Assembly (NCBI GenBank): GCA_947169915.1
Contig: CAMVRN010000004.1
Location: forward strand, 1-64,000
Direction of reading: 5' to 3'
Origin: an uncultured Candidatus Saccharibacteria bacterium
GTDB taxonomy: Bacteria; Patescibacteriota; Saccharimonadia; Saccharimonadales; Saccharimonadaceae
Length of the DNA: 64,000 nucleotides
The position numbers and the translations under genes were made by a program. Below are positions 34,526-44,182 of the stretch, piece after piece (position 1 is the stretch's first letter; every line of letters starts with the position of its first letter). The notes beneath the pieces were generated by a model. That model ran no database searches, was not told the DNA's origin, and was given only the letters and a program-made list of their open reading frames with translations.

Positions 34526-35710
34526 TTCTGTACTTTTAAATATCTTTTCGTTCTTTATTTCGTCTGGAAGATAGTTCTTGTCGAGATGAAAACCACTTTC
34601 CCACTTTTGTCCTTTTCCATACCCAAGCTCTTTCATAAGTTTTGTTGGCGCATTACGAAGCCAGGTCGGAACGGGAAGCCCCATCGACTTTCTAGCAAGG
34701 TCTTGTGCAGCATACCATGCATCCGCACTATCACGGTTCTTTTTGGACTTAGAAAGTGCGACGCATGTGTGGGCGAGAATAAGTCCGCTCTCGGGCATTC
34801 CGACGCGTTCTACGGCCTGGAAACACGCCGTAGCGAGACTTAATGCACCATTTCCAGCAAGTCCAATGTCTTCCGACGCAAAAATAACCATACGTCTAGC
34901 AATAAACTTCGGGTCCTCTCCCGCCTCAACCATCCTTGCAAGGTAATAAAGCGCGGCATCCGTATCACTCCCGCGCATCGACTTAATGAACGCGGAGATG
35001 TTATCATAGTGCGCATCGCCTTTTTTGTCGTATCCTGGGACTTTCTTCCCAGCAGCGGTCTTAACTGTCTCGATATCAATCTTATTTTTCGCAAGCGACA
35101 TCGCGAGCTCAAGGTCTCCAAGCGCGCTTCGAGCGTCCCCGCCCGAAAGCTCTGCGAGATAGTCAATCGCGTCTCTTGTGAGCTTCTTCTCAACCCCCTC
35201 TTCTTTCGCCGCTCGTTGTATAACTTTTTTAATCGCTTGTTTGGAAAGCGGAGAAACGACGACAACTCGACTTCTGGAAAGAAGCGGGGAAATAACTTCA
35301 AACGATGGGTTTTCTGTCGTAGCGCCAATAAGAATAATCAGCCCCGACTCGACGTGAGGAAGAAACGCATCTTGTTGCGCTTTATTGAACCTATGGATTT
35401 CGTCAACAAACAAAACAGTTCGCGTTTTCAGATTCCAGTTCACTTTCGCACGCTCAACAACCGCCTCGATGTCCTTCTTGCCGGAAGTAACCGCAGAGAT
35501 TTCTACAAAGTCAGCCTTAAACTCGCTGGCGATAATTTTCGCCATGGTTGTCTTGCCTGTACCAGGAGGCCCCCAAAAGATAAGATTAACCGGCTCGCCT
35601 TTCTTCACAATTTCCGTCAAAATTTTTCCAGGTCCGATAATCTCGTCCTGGCCAATCACGTCCGAAAGTTTCTTCGGCCTCATTCTCTCCGCAAGTGGCA
35701 CTCTATTCAT
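34517..35710 (-). CDS. rarA: Replication-associated recombination ATPase RarA (MgsA)
   Basis: A 397-residue AAA+ clamp-loader-like ATPase. [20 protein letters not shown] opens the protein, followed by Walker [14 protein letters not shown], Walker [12 protein letters not shown], sensor [12 protein letters not shown] and the C-terminal tetramerisation domain ([26 protein letters not shown]). It acts at stalled replication forks. The minus-strand extended -10 TATGGTATAAT ends 8 nt before the ATG: leaderless. Its last codons fall inside the shared terminator. Confidence 0.95.
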   Translation of the reverse strand: MNRVPLAERMRPKKLSDVIGQDEIIGPGKILTEIVKKGEPVNLIFWGPPGTGKTTMAKIIASEFKADFVEISAVTSGKKDIEAVVERAKVNWNLKTRTVLFVDEIHRFNKAQQDAFLPHVESGLIILIGATTENPSFEVISPLLSRSRVVVVSPLSKQAIKKVIQRAAKEEGVEKKLTRDAIDYLAELSGGDARSALGDLELAMSLAKNKIDIETVKTAAGKKVPGYDKKGDAHYDNISAFIKSMRGSDTDAALYYLARMVEAGEDPKFIARRMVIFASEDIGLAGNGALSLATACFQAVERVGMPESGLILAHTCVALSKSKKNRDSADAWYAAQDLARKSMGLPVPTWLRNAPTKLMKELGYGKGQKWESGFHLDKNYLPDEIKNEKIFKSTEIK

Positions 35711-35794
35711 GGTTTCATTATACCATACACTACCTTAAAAATAATAACGCATATGTTTGCCTTTTAATCAAGTTTATGATAATCTAAAAGCAAT

Positions 35795-36517
35795 ATGAGT
35801 CAAGGTGTATTGATTGCCGATGAGCAAACTATTTTACAAACCGCAGAAACTCCCGCTATCGGGACACTTTCCGGCGCAAAAGTCAAATCAAAGCTCTCTA
35901 TCGCTACTTACAAAATTGTCAAACGCACCTTCGACCTCGTCTTCGGTTTAATCGGCTCTCTCTTTATTTTTCCTCTCGCAATCATTATTAAGCTCGCCTA
36001 CGTCCTAACTGGCGACTTCGGCTCCATCTTCTTCTCCCAAAAACGCATCGGAAAGAACGGTAGGGAATTTAACTTCTACAAATTCCGCACCATGGTCAAA
36101 GACGCCGACCTAAAACTCGTCGAGCTCCTCGAACAAGAACCCTACAAATCTGAATGGAAGAAGTACCAAAAACTTCATGACGACCCACGCATTTCCAAAA
36201 TCGGCAAACTTCTCCGAAAAACTAGCCTTGACGAATTTCCACAGTTTATCAACATTCTAAAGGGCGACATGTCGCTCATTGGCCCACGCCCTCTTGTCAA
36301 AGGCGAGTTAGACCTTCACGGCGGAGACCACGAGCTCTACGAAGCCGTTCGCCCAGGCTTAACTTCTTGGTGGGCTGCAAACGGCCGTTCCGAAACCGAC
36401 TACGAAACCCGCCTCGAACAAGAGTATTACTACGTCGAGAACCAATCGCTCTGGCTCGACCTCGTCTGCATCGCAAAAACCGCGAAAGGCGTCCTCCTTC
36501 ACAAAGGAGCCGACTAG
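35795..36517 (+). CDS. Initiating sugar-phosphate transferase (WcaJ/WbaP-type)
   Basis: A 240-residue polyprenyl-phosphate sugar phosphotransferase. A re-entrant or membrane helix (about 45-70, LVFGLIGSLFIFPLAIIIKLAYVL) precedes the catalytic signature KFRTMVKDAD, the DDPRISKIGKLLRKTSLDEFPQF motif and LIGPRPLVKGE. It moves a sugar-1-phosphate to the lipid carrier, the first step of a surface glycan. It is first in the glycan operon. GATAAT (35778-35783) ends 11 nt before the ATG. Confidence 0.92.
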   Translation: MSQGVLIADEQTILQTAETPAIGTLSGAKVKSKLSIATYKIVKRTFDLVFGLIGSLFIFPLAIIIKLAYVLTGDFGSIFFSQKRIGKNGREFNFYKFRTMVKDADLKLVELLEQEPYKSEWKKYQKLHDDPRISKIGKLLRKTSLDEFPQFINILKGDMSLIGPRPLVKGELDLHGGDHELYEAVRPGLTSWWAANGRSETDYETRLEQEYYYVENQSLWLDLVCIAKTAKGVLLHKGAD

Positions 36518-37339
36518 ATGTCGCATCCAAAATATAGTGTTTTAATGACCGTCTACGCCAAGGAAAAGGCGTCTTTTTTGAGAGAAGCAATCGACAGTAT
36601 GTTGAACCAAACTATTAAGCCATCCGAATTCATTCTTGTTTGCGATGGCCAGTTAACCAAAGAACTCAACAATACTATTTCGAACTATTCTAATAACGAA
36701 ATCTTCAAAATCATCAGATTGAAGAGCAATCAAGGCTCTGGCCCAGCCTCCGCAAAAGGCGTGCTAGCGTGCAACACTGAGTGGATTGCGCGTCTAGACA
36801 GCGACGACATAGCCCTCCCGAACCGCATCGAAAAACAATTTGAGCAAATCAAAAAGAACCCAAAAATAGATATTATCGGAACAAATGTTATCGAATTCTT
36901 AAACGAAAACAACAAGACGGTTGAGCACAAAGTCATTCTGCCATCAAACGATAAGGAAATCCGAACATACAATGCCAGACGATGTCCATTTCGCACTTCG
37001 GCAATTATGTTCAAAAAAAATCTTATCCTAGAAGCAGGGAACTACCGCAGTTTTTACCGCGTCGAAGATTATGACGCCTTCACAAGAATGATAGAAAGAT
37101 CTACCGAATCAAGCAATATTCAAGAATATCTAACCAGAATGCGCATTGATAAAAACTATTTCAAACGCCGTGGCGGTTTGAAGCTAGCACGCAGCATCAT
37201 TAGACTGAAAAATGAGATGTTAAGAAGGCGACAATCCTCTGTTAAAGATTGGGTCGTCAGCGTTCCGCCACAAATAATCGTATGTCTAATGCCAAACTTT
37301 GCCAGAGACCTAGTATACAGAAAGATGCTAAGGAGCTAA
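36518..37339 (+). CDS. GT2 family glycosyltransferase
   Basis: A 273-residue GT-A fold enzyme: YSVLMTVYAKEKASFLREAIDSMLNQT opens the nucleotide-sugar site, and the DXD-like motif reads ARLDSDDIALPNR. The C-terminal third is basic and helical. The donor and acceptor cannot be told. It starts immediately after the stop of the sugar transferase, behind AAAGGAG. Confidence 0.88.
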   Translation: MSHPKYSVLMTVYAKEKASFLREAIDSMLNQTIKPSEFILVCDGQLTKELNNTISNYSNNEIFKIIRLKSNQGSGPASAKGVLACNTEWIARLDSDDIALPNRIEKQFEQIKKNPKIDIIGTNVIEFLNENNKTVEHKVILPSNDKEIRTYNARRCPFRTSAIMFKKNLILEAGNYRSFYRVEDYDAFTRMIERSTESSNIQEYLTRMRIDKNYFKRRGGLKLARSIIRLKNEMLRRRQSSVKDWVVSVPPQIIVCLMPNFARDLVYRKMLRS

Positions 37340-37340
37340 T

Positions 37341-38318
37341 ATGGAAGAATTAGTATCTATAGTCGTACCAATATATAATGTCGAAAAGTTCATCCATCGA
37401 TGTATAGATAGTATACTCCAACAGTCCTATAAAAACACAGAGATTATCTTAGTAGATGATGGCTCTCCAGACAATTGTCCAAAGATTTGCGACGAATACT
37501 CAAGAAAAGATAGCCGAATAAAGGTATTACACAAAAAGAATGGCGGTCTTTCTGACGCAAGAAATGCGGGCATAAGAATCGCAAAAGGAAAGTATATCGC
37601 TTTTGTCGATAGTGACGATTCAATAGAAAAAGATTACATAAAACAGCTGTATAACACAATAAGAAAAGCTGATGCTGATATCTCCGCGTGCGGTCACACC
37701 GTACGCTATGAAAACGGAAGAACGATTCCGCACTTTTCTAATAATAGCTTTATAGTTCAGCGCGAAGAGGCATTGGAACGCGTTTTGTATGACGATGAAC
37801 TTTGTGCAGCAACTTGGGCAAAACTATACAAAACCAAGTTATTCAAAAACATCAAATTCCCAAAGGGTGAGAACTTTGAAGATTCTTCGACGACATACAA
37901 ATTAATATTAGAATCGAATAAAGTAGCTTGCGATATGAAAAGCCAGTATAACTATCTTATTCGTTCAAACTCAATCATGACGACTCCATTTTCAAAAAAA
38001 GATCTTCTTCTGATAACTTCCTGGGACAATATGGGCGAAGAAATTCTTAAAATATATCCACATCTAAAAAACGCTGTCATTCGCGGAAAGACTTACGCAA
38101 GAATCAGCGTTCTTCGCAGGCTCATAGAAACTAAGCAAAAAGAAAAATGGCTAGAAAAAGAACTTCGCACAGAAATCTTAGCCGAAAAAACAAACCTTTT
38201 GAATGACGAAAAATGTCCAAGGCGAGACAAGATTGCCGTAATCCTTCTATTATTTGGCATTTTACCGTTTAAGATTAGCTGGAAAGCATATTGTGTTGTT
38301 ACGGGGAGAGTAGCGTAA
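37341..38318 (+). CDS. GT2 family glycosyltransferase
   Basis: A 325-residue GT-A enzyme with SIVVPIYNVEKFIHRCIDSILQQSYKNTEIILVDDGSPDNC and the catalytic DXD in FVDSDDSIEKDYI. The C-terminal half is helical with a hydrophobic end (IAVILLLFGILPF). AAGGAG lies 5-6 nt upstream. Its stop overlaps the next ATG by one base. Codon use is markedly A+T-rich compared with the window's housekeeping genes. Confidence 0.9.
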   Translation: MEELVSIVVPIYNVEKFIHRCIDSILQQSYKNTEIILVDDGSPDNCPKICDEYSRKDSRIKVLHKKNGGLSDARNAGIRIAKGKYIAFVDSDDSIEKDYIKQLYNTIRKADADISACGHTVRYENGRTIPHFSNNSFIVQREEALERVLYDDELCAATWAKLYKTKLFKNIKFPKGENFEDSSTTYKLILESNKVACDMKSQYNYLIRSNSIMTTPFSKKDLLLITSWDNMGEEILKIYPHLKNAVIRGKTYARISVLRRLIETKQKEKWLEKELRTEILAEKTNLLNDEKCPRRDKIAVILLLFGILPFKISWKAYCVVTGRVA

Positions 38319-39334
38319 TGAATAATGAAAAAATTGATTTTGTTATAACCTGGGTTAACAACACCGATTCTGAATGGCTAGCTGAGAAGAACAAATACGA
38401 TAACTCAGGCTCATATGACAAAAGAGACAACCGATACAGAGACTGGGGACTCTTAAAATATTGGTTCAGGGCAGTAGAAAAAAACGCTCCATGGGTAAAT
38501 AAAGTATTTCTCGTAGTTAGCGATAGCAAGCAAGTACCATCGTGGCTCAACATTAAAAACAAAAAGCTTGTTTTGGTTAACCATGGCGACTTTATGCCAA
38601 AAGAAATTCTGCCGACATTCAATAGTGTTTCGATTGAGCTCTTCCTTCATAAAATACCAGGGCTCGCAGACAACTTCGTTTACTTTAACGATGACATGTT
38701 CCTTAACTCAATGACAAGAAAAACCGACTTCTTCAAGAACAATCTTCCTTGCGATTCGGCGATTCTTTCCGCTATAGTCCCGTCAGACGGAAACGATCAT
38801 TTTAGCCATACGCTATTAAGCGACGCCGAATTAATGAACTTAAAATACAATATACATTCATCGATTAGGGGCAATTTATGCAAATGGTTTAATCTGAAAT
38901 ATGGCACCGAACAAATACGGACGCTATTGCTTTTACCATGGAATGGTCTTACCGGCATAAAGATGCATCACATTCCAAATTCTTATACTAAACAAACGTT
39001 CAAGCGAGTATGGTCAGACAATACAAAGCTACTTGAAAAAGTAGCTACAGAGAAATTCCGAAATAATTACAACGTAAATCACTGGATATTTAGATACGAG
39101 CAATTACTGTCCGGCAAGTTCACTCCGAGAAACCCAAAAATTGGCTATTTCTATATACTAGACGATAATTATAGAAAAAAAGATCTCCAAAAGACCTTAA
39201 ATAGTAATCATAAATTGATTTGTTTAAATGATTTAGTGAGGAAAAAAGACGTATTTGAGGAAGCTAAGAGAGATCTCCTAGCAATGTTTGAAAAGAAATA
39301 CCCTGAAAAATCTTCATTTGAGAGAAACAAATAA
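38318..39334 (+). CDS. Stealth-family sugar-phosphate transferase
   Basis: The track start (38291) is inside the previous gene; the ATG at 38318 (MNNEKIDFVITWVNN) has GGGGAGAG upstream. The 338-residue product matches the Stealth family: CR1 IDFVITWVNNTDSEW, CR2 with LLKYWFRAVEKNAPWVNKVFLV and LPTFNSVSIELFLHKIPGL-NFVYFNDDMF, CR3 around MHHIPNSYTKQTF and the CR4 region near the C-terminus. These enzymes make phosphodiester-linked glycans such as capsules. It is a strong hint that the surface polymer contains sugar-phosphate links. Confidence 0.88.
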   Translation: MNNEKIDFVITWVNNTDSEWLAEKNKYDNSGSYDKRDNRYRDWGLLKYWFRAVEKNAPWVNKVFLVVSDSKQVPSWLNIKNKKLVLVNHGDFMPKEILPTFNSVSIELFLHKIPGLADNFVYFNDDMFLNSMTRKTDFFKNNLPCDSAILSAIVPSDGNDHFSHTLLSDAELMNLKYNIHSSIRGNLCKWFNLKYGTEQIRTLLLLPWNGLTGIKMHHIPNSYTKQTFKRVWSDNTKLLEKVATEKFRNNYNVNHWIFRYEQLLSGKFTPRNPKIGYFYILDDNYRKKDLQKTLNSNHKLICLNDLVRKKDVFEEAKRDLLAMFEKKYPEKSSFERNK

Positions 39335-40521
39335 TGCGCAAAATACCCAAAAGAAATAGAGTCAGCAGAGAGAGCATTCTTCAAGGCATTGTTTATCAAG
39401 TTTTATTATTGTCATGTCTTCGCCCAGAATACATTACGCAGAATACGGTCATCGATTTTACGCTTCGCGGGGCACTATTATTTTTCTTCGCATATGCCAC
39501 CATTAAATTCTTGCACAACATCAAAGCACATAAGTTTTCTTCTATAGTCTTACTGTTAATTATTGCACTTTTAATACCCACTTTAATATACCATCCAGAT
39601 TCAGAAGGCCTATTCTTCTTTGCGAAAACTTATCTCTCAACATGGACCGTAGTTGTCCTCGGCGAAGAAGAAATAATTAACGGTCGCTTACGTAGATTCT
39701 TATATTCAATCAATTTGTTTACTATAGGAATGACGGTGATCAATCTCTTATTTATACTACATTTTGGCCCCAATTATCTTGGTAATAGATCATCGTTTCT
39801 TGGTTATGACAACACTACCTTACCATTTATTTTCTTTGGCTCAATAATTGCCATTGCTACACCGTATTTACTAGGACAACAGCATTTAAATAAAACATCT
39901 TTACTCGCCGCTCTAGCCATAATCACAAATTGCTTAGCAATAGAGTCATCGAACGCAAAAATTGCAGGCGTAATGTTAATAGCTTATCTGTTCCTAGACA
40001 TTTTGGGTTTCTGGAATAAAAAATACGTATCCGTAGTTTTCAATTTAAAAACATATATCTTGTTCTCATTAATAGCATTTTTAGCTATAGTTATCTTCCG
40101 AGCACAATACTTATTTGAGGACATTATAACAAACGATCTTCATAGGAATCTGACGATAACTGGTCGAACTACTATTTGGGACCAATCGCTTGCACTGATA
40201 GCCGAGCACCCATTAATAGGTATCGGAGCGGAGGATTTCTCGGAAAGAGCTACTAGGATCGGGCTATTTCATGCTCACTCAACATACCTTAATATTGCAT
40301 TAGAAGGCGGTATTATGTCAATAGTTGCCTACTTAAATATCTTCTTGAAAACTTGGGCGCGCATAAAGAACAATCGGTCCGATAAAGCCGTAACGATTCT
40401 ATCATTCGGAATATTAATTTATTTCACCATATCGATTATCGAGTTTTATAGGCTTTCGCATATGGTCTACATATTATTACTACTATTGTTTTATTCAGGA
40501 AAGACAAAATCGGAGGAATGA
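39334..40521 (+). CDS. O-antigen ligase/polymerase-like membrane protein (Wzy_C)
   Basis: A 395-residue protein with about 10 membrane helices. The Wzy_C-type periplasmic signature lies late: ITGRTTIWDQSLALI, HPLIGIGAEDF and FHAHSTYLNIALEGG with the conserved His. It should polymerise or ligate repeat units outside the membrane. It overlaps the Stealth gene stop by one base. The sequence is strongly A+T-rich. Confidence 0.85.
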   Translation: MRKIPKRNRVSRESILQGIVYQVLLLSCLRPEYITQNTVIDFTLRGALLFFFAYATIKFLHNIKAHKFSSIVLLLIIALLIPTLIYHPDSEGLFFFAKTYLSTWTVVVLGEEEIINGRLRRFLYSINLFTIGMTVINLLFILHFGPNYLGNRSSFLGYDNTTLPFIFFGSIIAIATPYLLGQQHLNKTSLLAALAIITNCLAIESSNAKIAGVMLIAYLFLDILGFWNKKYVSVVFNLKTYILFSLIAFLAIVIFRAQYLFEDIITNDLHRNLTITGRTTIWDQSLALIAEHPLIGIGAEDFSERATRIGLFHAHSTYLNIALEGGIMSIVAYLNIFLKTWARIKNNRSDKAVTILSFGILIYFTISIIEFYRLSHMVYILLLLLFYSGKTKSEE

Positions 40522-40522
40522 G

Positions 40523-41674
40523 ATGAAAAAAGTACTATTAATAACCTCTGGATATCTCCCGCTTCCACCAGTCAAAGGAGGCGCTGTCGAGGTCCTAACC
40601 CAAAATTACCTAGAGAAAAACGAACAGCTCAAAAAGGCAAAATTCGTCGTTTACAGCTATGGGAAAACTATACAGCCAACAAAAAATTTCACAAATACGG
40701 AGTATAGATTTATCAAAATCAACAAGCTATTAGATTTAGTATTCAAGATAGCTCAAAAATCTACAAAAAATAGAAGTCCAAACTACTTCCTGTATAGAAT
40801 AAAAAAAGATATCGACAAGCGCAATGAACAATTCGATGTTGCATTAGTAGAAAACAAACCAAAATTCGCAATCTATACAAAAAAGAAAATTTGCAACAAC
40901 GTAGTTCTTCACGCACATAATGATTGGTTTGAAAACCAATCAAAAGACATATGCGAAAGTTGCACTAAAGTTATAACGGTTAGCGACTATCTCAGGATGG
41001 CCATACGAAGAAGAACCAGCGCTGGGAAGATCGTCACTGTTTTTAATGCCGTCGATGAAAGACAATTCAGAAAGAAGAAACCAGCAATAATATCAAAAAC
41101 TAAAGATGACCTAGGCATCAAGGAAAAAGATTTGGTATTCCTCTATACAGGCAAAATTAAGCCAGAAAAAGGAACATTAGAGCTGATACGAGCATTTAAC
41201 GGAATTAACAGCGAACATGCAAAGCTGATATTAGTCGGTAGTTCTTTCTCAATAGACACAAACGACAATAACTACGTTAAAAAAGCAAAGAATATCGCAT
41301 CCACGAATAAAAATATCCTCTTTACCGGCTTCGTAGAATACGATAGCATCAGCCGCTACTATAGCATCGCTGATGTGCAAATTGTTCCTTCTCAATCAGA
41401 AGATTCGTGTCCGCTCACCGCGATTGAAGGGATCGATGCTGGCTTAGCTCAAATAGTTAGCGATAGTGGCGGAATTCCAGAAATAGTAAAAGACACCAAG
41501 GCAATTGTTATAAAACGAGGTCCCAGTTTTGTCAGAAAATTGCAAAAAGCCATCGATGACTTAATAAATGATAAAGATAGAATCGATAATATGAAAAAGT
41601 CTAGCCTAGCGCAATCCAAAAGATTCAAAAGCGACGACTTTTGTAAAAAAATGTTAAAGGAGATTACCGAATGA
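40523..41674 (+). CDS. GT4 family glycosyltransferase
   Basis: A 383-residue GT-B enzyme. The N-terminal domain starts KKVLLITSGYLPLPPVKGGAVEVL; the C-terminal domain has VFLYTGKIKPEKGTLELIRAF, ADVQIVPSQSEDSCPLTAIEG and GIPEIVKD, the GT1/4 nucleotide-sugar site. GGAGGAATGAG precedes the ATG. It overlaps the next gene by 4 nt (ATGA). Confidence 0.9.
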   Translation: MKKVLLITSGYLPLPPVKGGAVEVLTQNYLEKNEQLKKAKFVVYSYGKTIQPTKNFTNTEYRFIKINKLLDLVFKIAQKSTKNRSPNYFLYRIKKDIDKRNEQFDVALVENKPKFAIYTKKKICNNVVLHAHNDWFENQSKDICESCTKVITVSDYLRMAIRRRTSAGKIVTVFNAVDERQFRKKKPAIISKTKDDLGIKEKDLVFLYTGKIKPEKGTLELIRAFNGINSEHAKLILVGSSFSIDTNDNNYVKKAKNIASTNKNILFTGFVEYDSISRYYSIADVQIVPSQSEDSCPLTAIEGIDAGLAQIVSDSGGIPEIVKDTKAIVIKRGPSFVRKLQKAIDDLINDKDRIDNMKKSSLAQSKRFKSDDFCKKMLKEITE

Positions 41675-42642
41675 AAAAAATAGTATTGTTTGATCCGTCG
41701 TGCGGAACTTTAAATGCAGGCGATTATATCATTAGTAACGCGGCTCGCTCCGAAATACAGGACATTATAAAGGACTCTTTTGTTTTAACGGTTAGTACTC
41801 ACAACCCAACCCTCACCACAACTCAACAGCTTCGCGCGAGTAAGCAGAGCAAGTATTTTAATAATGCCGACCTCAAATTCCTTCTCGGCTCGAACATTTT
41901 AAAACCAAATATGCTCCATTTACGCAATGATTGGAATATGAATATTTTTGATTGCAAGCCATACAAAAGTGTTATTCTAGTAGGGGCAGGATTTGACGGA
42001 GACACAAGTAGTGCCAACCTTTACACGAAACTAATCTATAAAAAGATCTTGAACAGAGAAATTACCCATTCTGTTAGAGATAAAAAAACCGAACAATTTC
42101 TAAAAAAGATGGGGTTTAAGGCGACGAATACAGGATGTCCCACGATTTGGCAACTGACGAAAGAACACTGCGCAAAAATTCCTAAAGAAAAAAGCAAGAA
42201 TGTCGTATTTACTCTAACCGACTACAGAAAAGACTTACCTAATGATCAATCGTTAATTAACATCTTGCAGAAAAACTACAAGAAACTATATTTTTGGATT
42301 CAAGGTTCTGAAGATTTAGATTATCTGAAATCTTTAAAAAACACCAACAACATAGAGTTAATCGCTCCGACATTCGAAACATATAAAGCTTTTCTCGAAA
42401 CTCACGACTGCGACTATGTTGGGACTCGTCTGCATGCAGGAATCCAAGCAATGCGATGTTATAAAAGATCAGTGATTCTAATAGTAGACAACCGCGCACG
42501 CGACATGAAAGAAACCTATAACCTACCAGCAATTGAACGAAACAACATACAGGAATTGGATTCAATCATTAATAGTCGTTTCTCCACCGATATCGAAATA
42601 GACGAGCAGAAAATAGCTAAATGGAAGGAACAGTTCGAATAA
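41671..42642 (+). CDS. Polysaccharide pyruvyl transferase family protein
   Basis: A 323-residue protein with the family's GT-B-like layout: SCGTLNAGDYIISNAARSEI at the start, VILVGAGFDGD, HSVRDKKTEQFLKKMG and TGCPTIWQL in the middle, and YVGTRLHAGIQAMRCY near the end. Members add pyruvate ketals from phosphoenolpyruvate to surface sugars, giving them negative charge. The exact acceptor is unknown. It is 4 nt overlapped with the GT4 gene. Confidence 0.85.
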   Translation: MKKIVLFDPSCGTLNAGDYIISNAARSEIQDIIKDSFVLTVSTHNPTLTTTQQLRASKQSKYFNNADLKFLLGSNILKPNMLHLRNDWNMNIFDCKPYKSVILVGAGFDGDTSSANLYTKLIYKKILNREITHSVRDKKTEQFLKKMGFKATNTGCPTIWQLTKEHCAKIPKEKSKNVVFTLTDYRKDLPNDQSLINILQKNYKKLYFWIQGSEDLDYLKSLKNTNNIELIAPTFETYKAFLETHDCDYVGTRLHAGIQAMRCYKRSVILIVDNRARDMKETYNLPAIERNNIQELDSIINSRFSTDIEIDEQKIAKWKEQFE

Positions 42643-42645
42643 AAA

Positions 42646-44055
42646 ATGTCCAAGAGTAAAGAGTTAGCAAAAAACACGATAGTAATGCTAATTGGCAAAA
42701 TCTTCACTCAGTTTTTGTCGTTCTTTTTATTACCGCTTTACACACGATATCTTCCGACAGAAGAATATGGTACAGCCGACCTTATCTTAACCTATATAAC
42801 TCTTCTTACCCCAGTAATAACAGTTCAACAAGAAATGGCGACTTTCCGCTATCTTGTCGATGCTCGCAAAGATGAAAAACAAAAAGCCAAGATTATCGCA
42901 ACATCTCTAGAAAGCACGCTATTGCGTCTTCTCATTTTCGTAGCGCCAGTATTCGTGGCTTCCTTCTTCATAAACTCTAGCTATATTAGTATTGTCCTTC
43001 TTGCTGGTATTTTCGTGTCTCTTTCTCACTTATTCTTACAAATCGCCCGTGGTCTTGGCGACAACAAAAAATACACTCTCGGTTCCGTCATTGCTGGCGT
43101 TATCACGCTCGCATCAAACCTAATCCTAATTTGCCTTCTTCATTTCGGCGGCAAGAGTATTCTGGTTTCCATGGCGCTCGGCAACCTAGGATGTGCTCTC
43201 TATCTATTCCTAACACTAAAAATTCCCACCTACTTAAAAGCGGCTCCATCCGACAACAAGCTTAAAAAGAGTATGCTAAAATACTCTTGGCCGCTCGTAC
43301 CAAACGGCATTTCTTGGTGGCTCATCAACGCCTCCGACCGCACAATCGTCTCTGCTTTTCTAGGCGTCGCAGCTAACGGCATCTACGCTGTCGCTACAAA
43401 GATTCCATCCATCATCAGCGGTTTTCTCGGCATTTTTACCCTTTCTTGGACCGAATCAGCTTCGCTTCACATCAACGACCCCGACCGAGACGAGTTTTTT
43501 TCAAGCGTCGCGAGAAACATTGTAAAAATCTTTTCTAGCCTTAGCATACTAGTAATTGCCGTCATGCCCTTTGTTTTTGACATTATCATTGGTTCGGATT
43601 ATCGCGAAGCCTATAATTATATTCCGATTGCAATCCTTGGCGTGTTTTTCAACTGTATGGTTTCCGTCTACAGCGCAATCTATGTGGCAAAGAAGCTCAC
43701 CAAAAAAGTTGCCATGACTTCATTTCTGTCTGCAGTCATCAACATCGTTGTCGACTTAGGCCTGATTCACTTTATTGGCCTCTACGCCGCCGTCGTCTCG
43801 ACCGCCATCGCCTTCCTCGTCATGACTATCTATCGGCACTTTGACGTCAAAAAATACGTCAAAATAAAATACAAGTCAGCCGACCTCATCCTCGCCATCC
43901 TCGGCTTCGCCGTCATCACCTTCCTCTACTACCTCTCCGGCACTATCGCCCACCTCACCGCCCTTCTCCTCGCTATCGTACTCTCAATTACTCTCAACCG
44001 CCCCCTCCTCACCAAACTCTCCCACAAGCTCACATCCACCCTCAAGCGCAACTAG
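42646..44055 (+). CDS. Polysaccharide flippase (Wzx/MATE-like)
   Basis: A 469-residue membrane protein with 12-14 helices. It starts KELAKNTIVMLIGKIFTQFLSFFLLPLYTRYLPTEEYG, the characteristic Wzx/RfbX opening, and contains SWPLVPNGISWWLINASDRTIV. It flips lipid-linked repeat units to the outer face. It closes the glycan operon. Codon use changes within the gene: the first third is A+T-rich like the upstream island, and the last third uses the C-ending codons of the host genome. Confidence 0.88.
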   Translation: MSKSKELAKNTIVMLIGKIFTQFLSFFLLPLYTRYLPTEEYGTADLILTYITLLTPVITVQQEMATFRYLVDARKDEKQKAKIIATSLESTLLRLLIFVAPVFVASFFINSSYISIVLLAGIFVSLSHLFLQIARGLGDNKKYTLGSVIAGVITLASNLILICLLHFGGKSILVSMALGNLGCALYLFLTLKIPTYLKAAPSDNKLKKSMLKYSWPLVPNGISWWLINASDRTIVSAFLGVAANGIYAVATKIPSIISGFLGIFTLSWTESASLHINDPDRDEFFSSVARNIVKIFSSLSILVIAVMPFVFDIIIGSDYREAYNYIPIAILGVFFNCMVSVYSAIYVAKKLTKKVAMTSFLSAVINIVVDLGLIHFIGLYAAVVSTAIAFLVMTIYRHFDVKKYVKIKYKSADLILAILGFAVITFLYYLSGTIAHLTALLLAIVLSITLNRPLLTKLSHKLTSTLKRN

Positions 44056-44119
44056 CTTCATCCTCTCTACTTTCTCCTCCAAATCAGTTTTCTAGAAACC
44101 ATAGCTAAAACACATAAAT

Positions 44120-44148
44120 TTGACCTGTCAACTCGTTTGTGCTAAACT
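44120..44148 (+). promoter_or_regulatory. Promoter of the HNH-like gene with overlapping inverted repeat
   Basis: TTGACC (44120-44125), 17 bp, TAAACT (44143-44148) preceded by TGC. A perfect 7-bp inverted repeat CTAAACT/AGTTTAG (44142-44148 and 44155-44161) covers the -10 and the predicted start, an operator-like arrangement. Confidence 0.65.
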
Positions 44149-44182
44149 AAATTGAGTTTAGCGGAGGCGCAAAAAACTTTTT

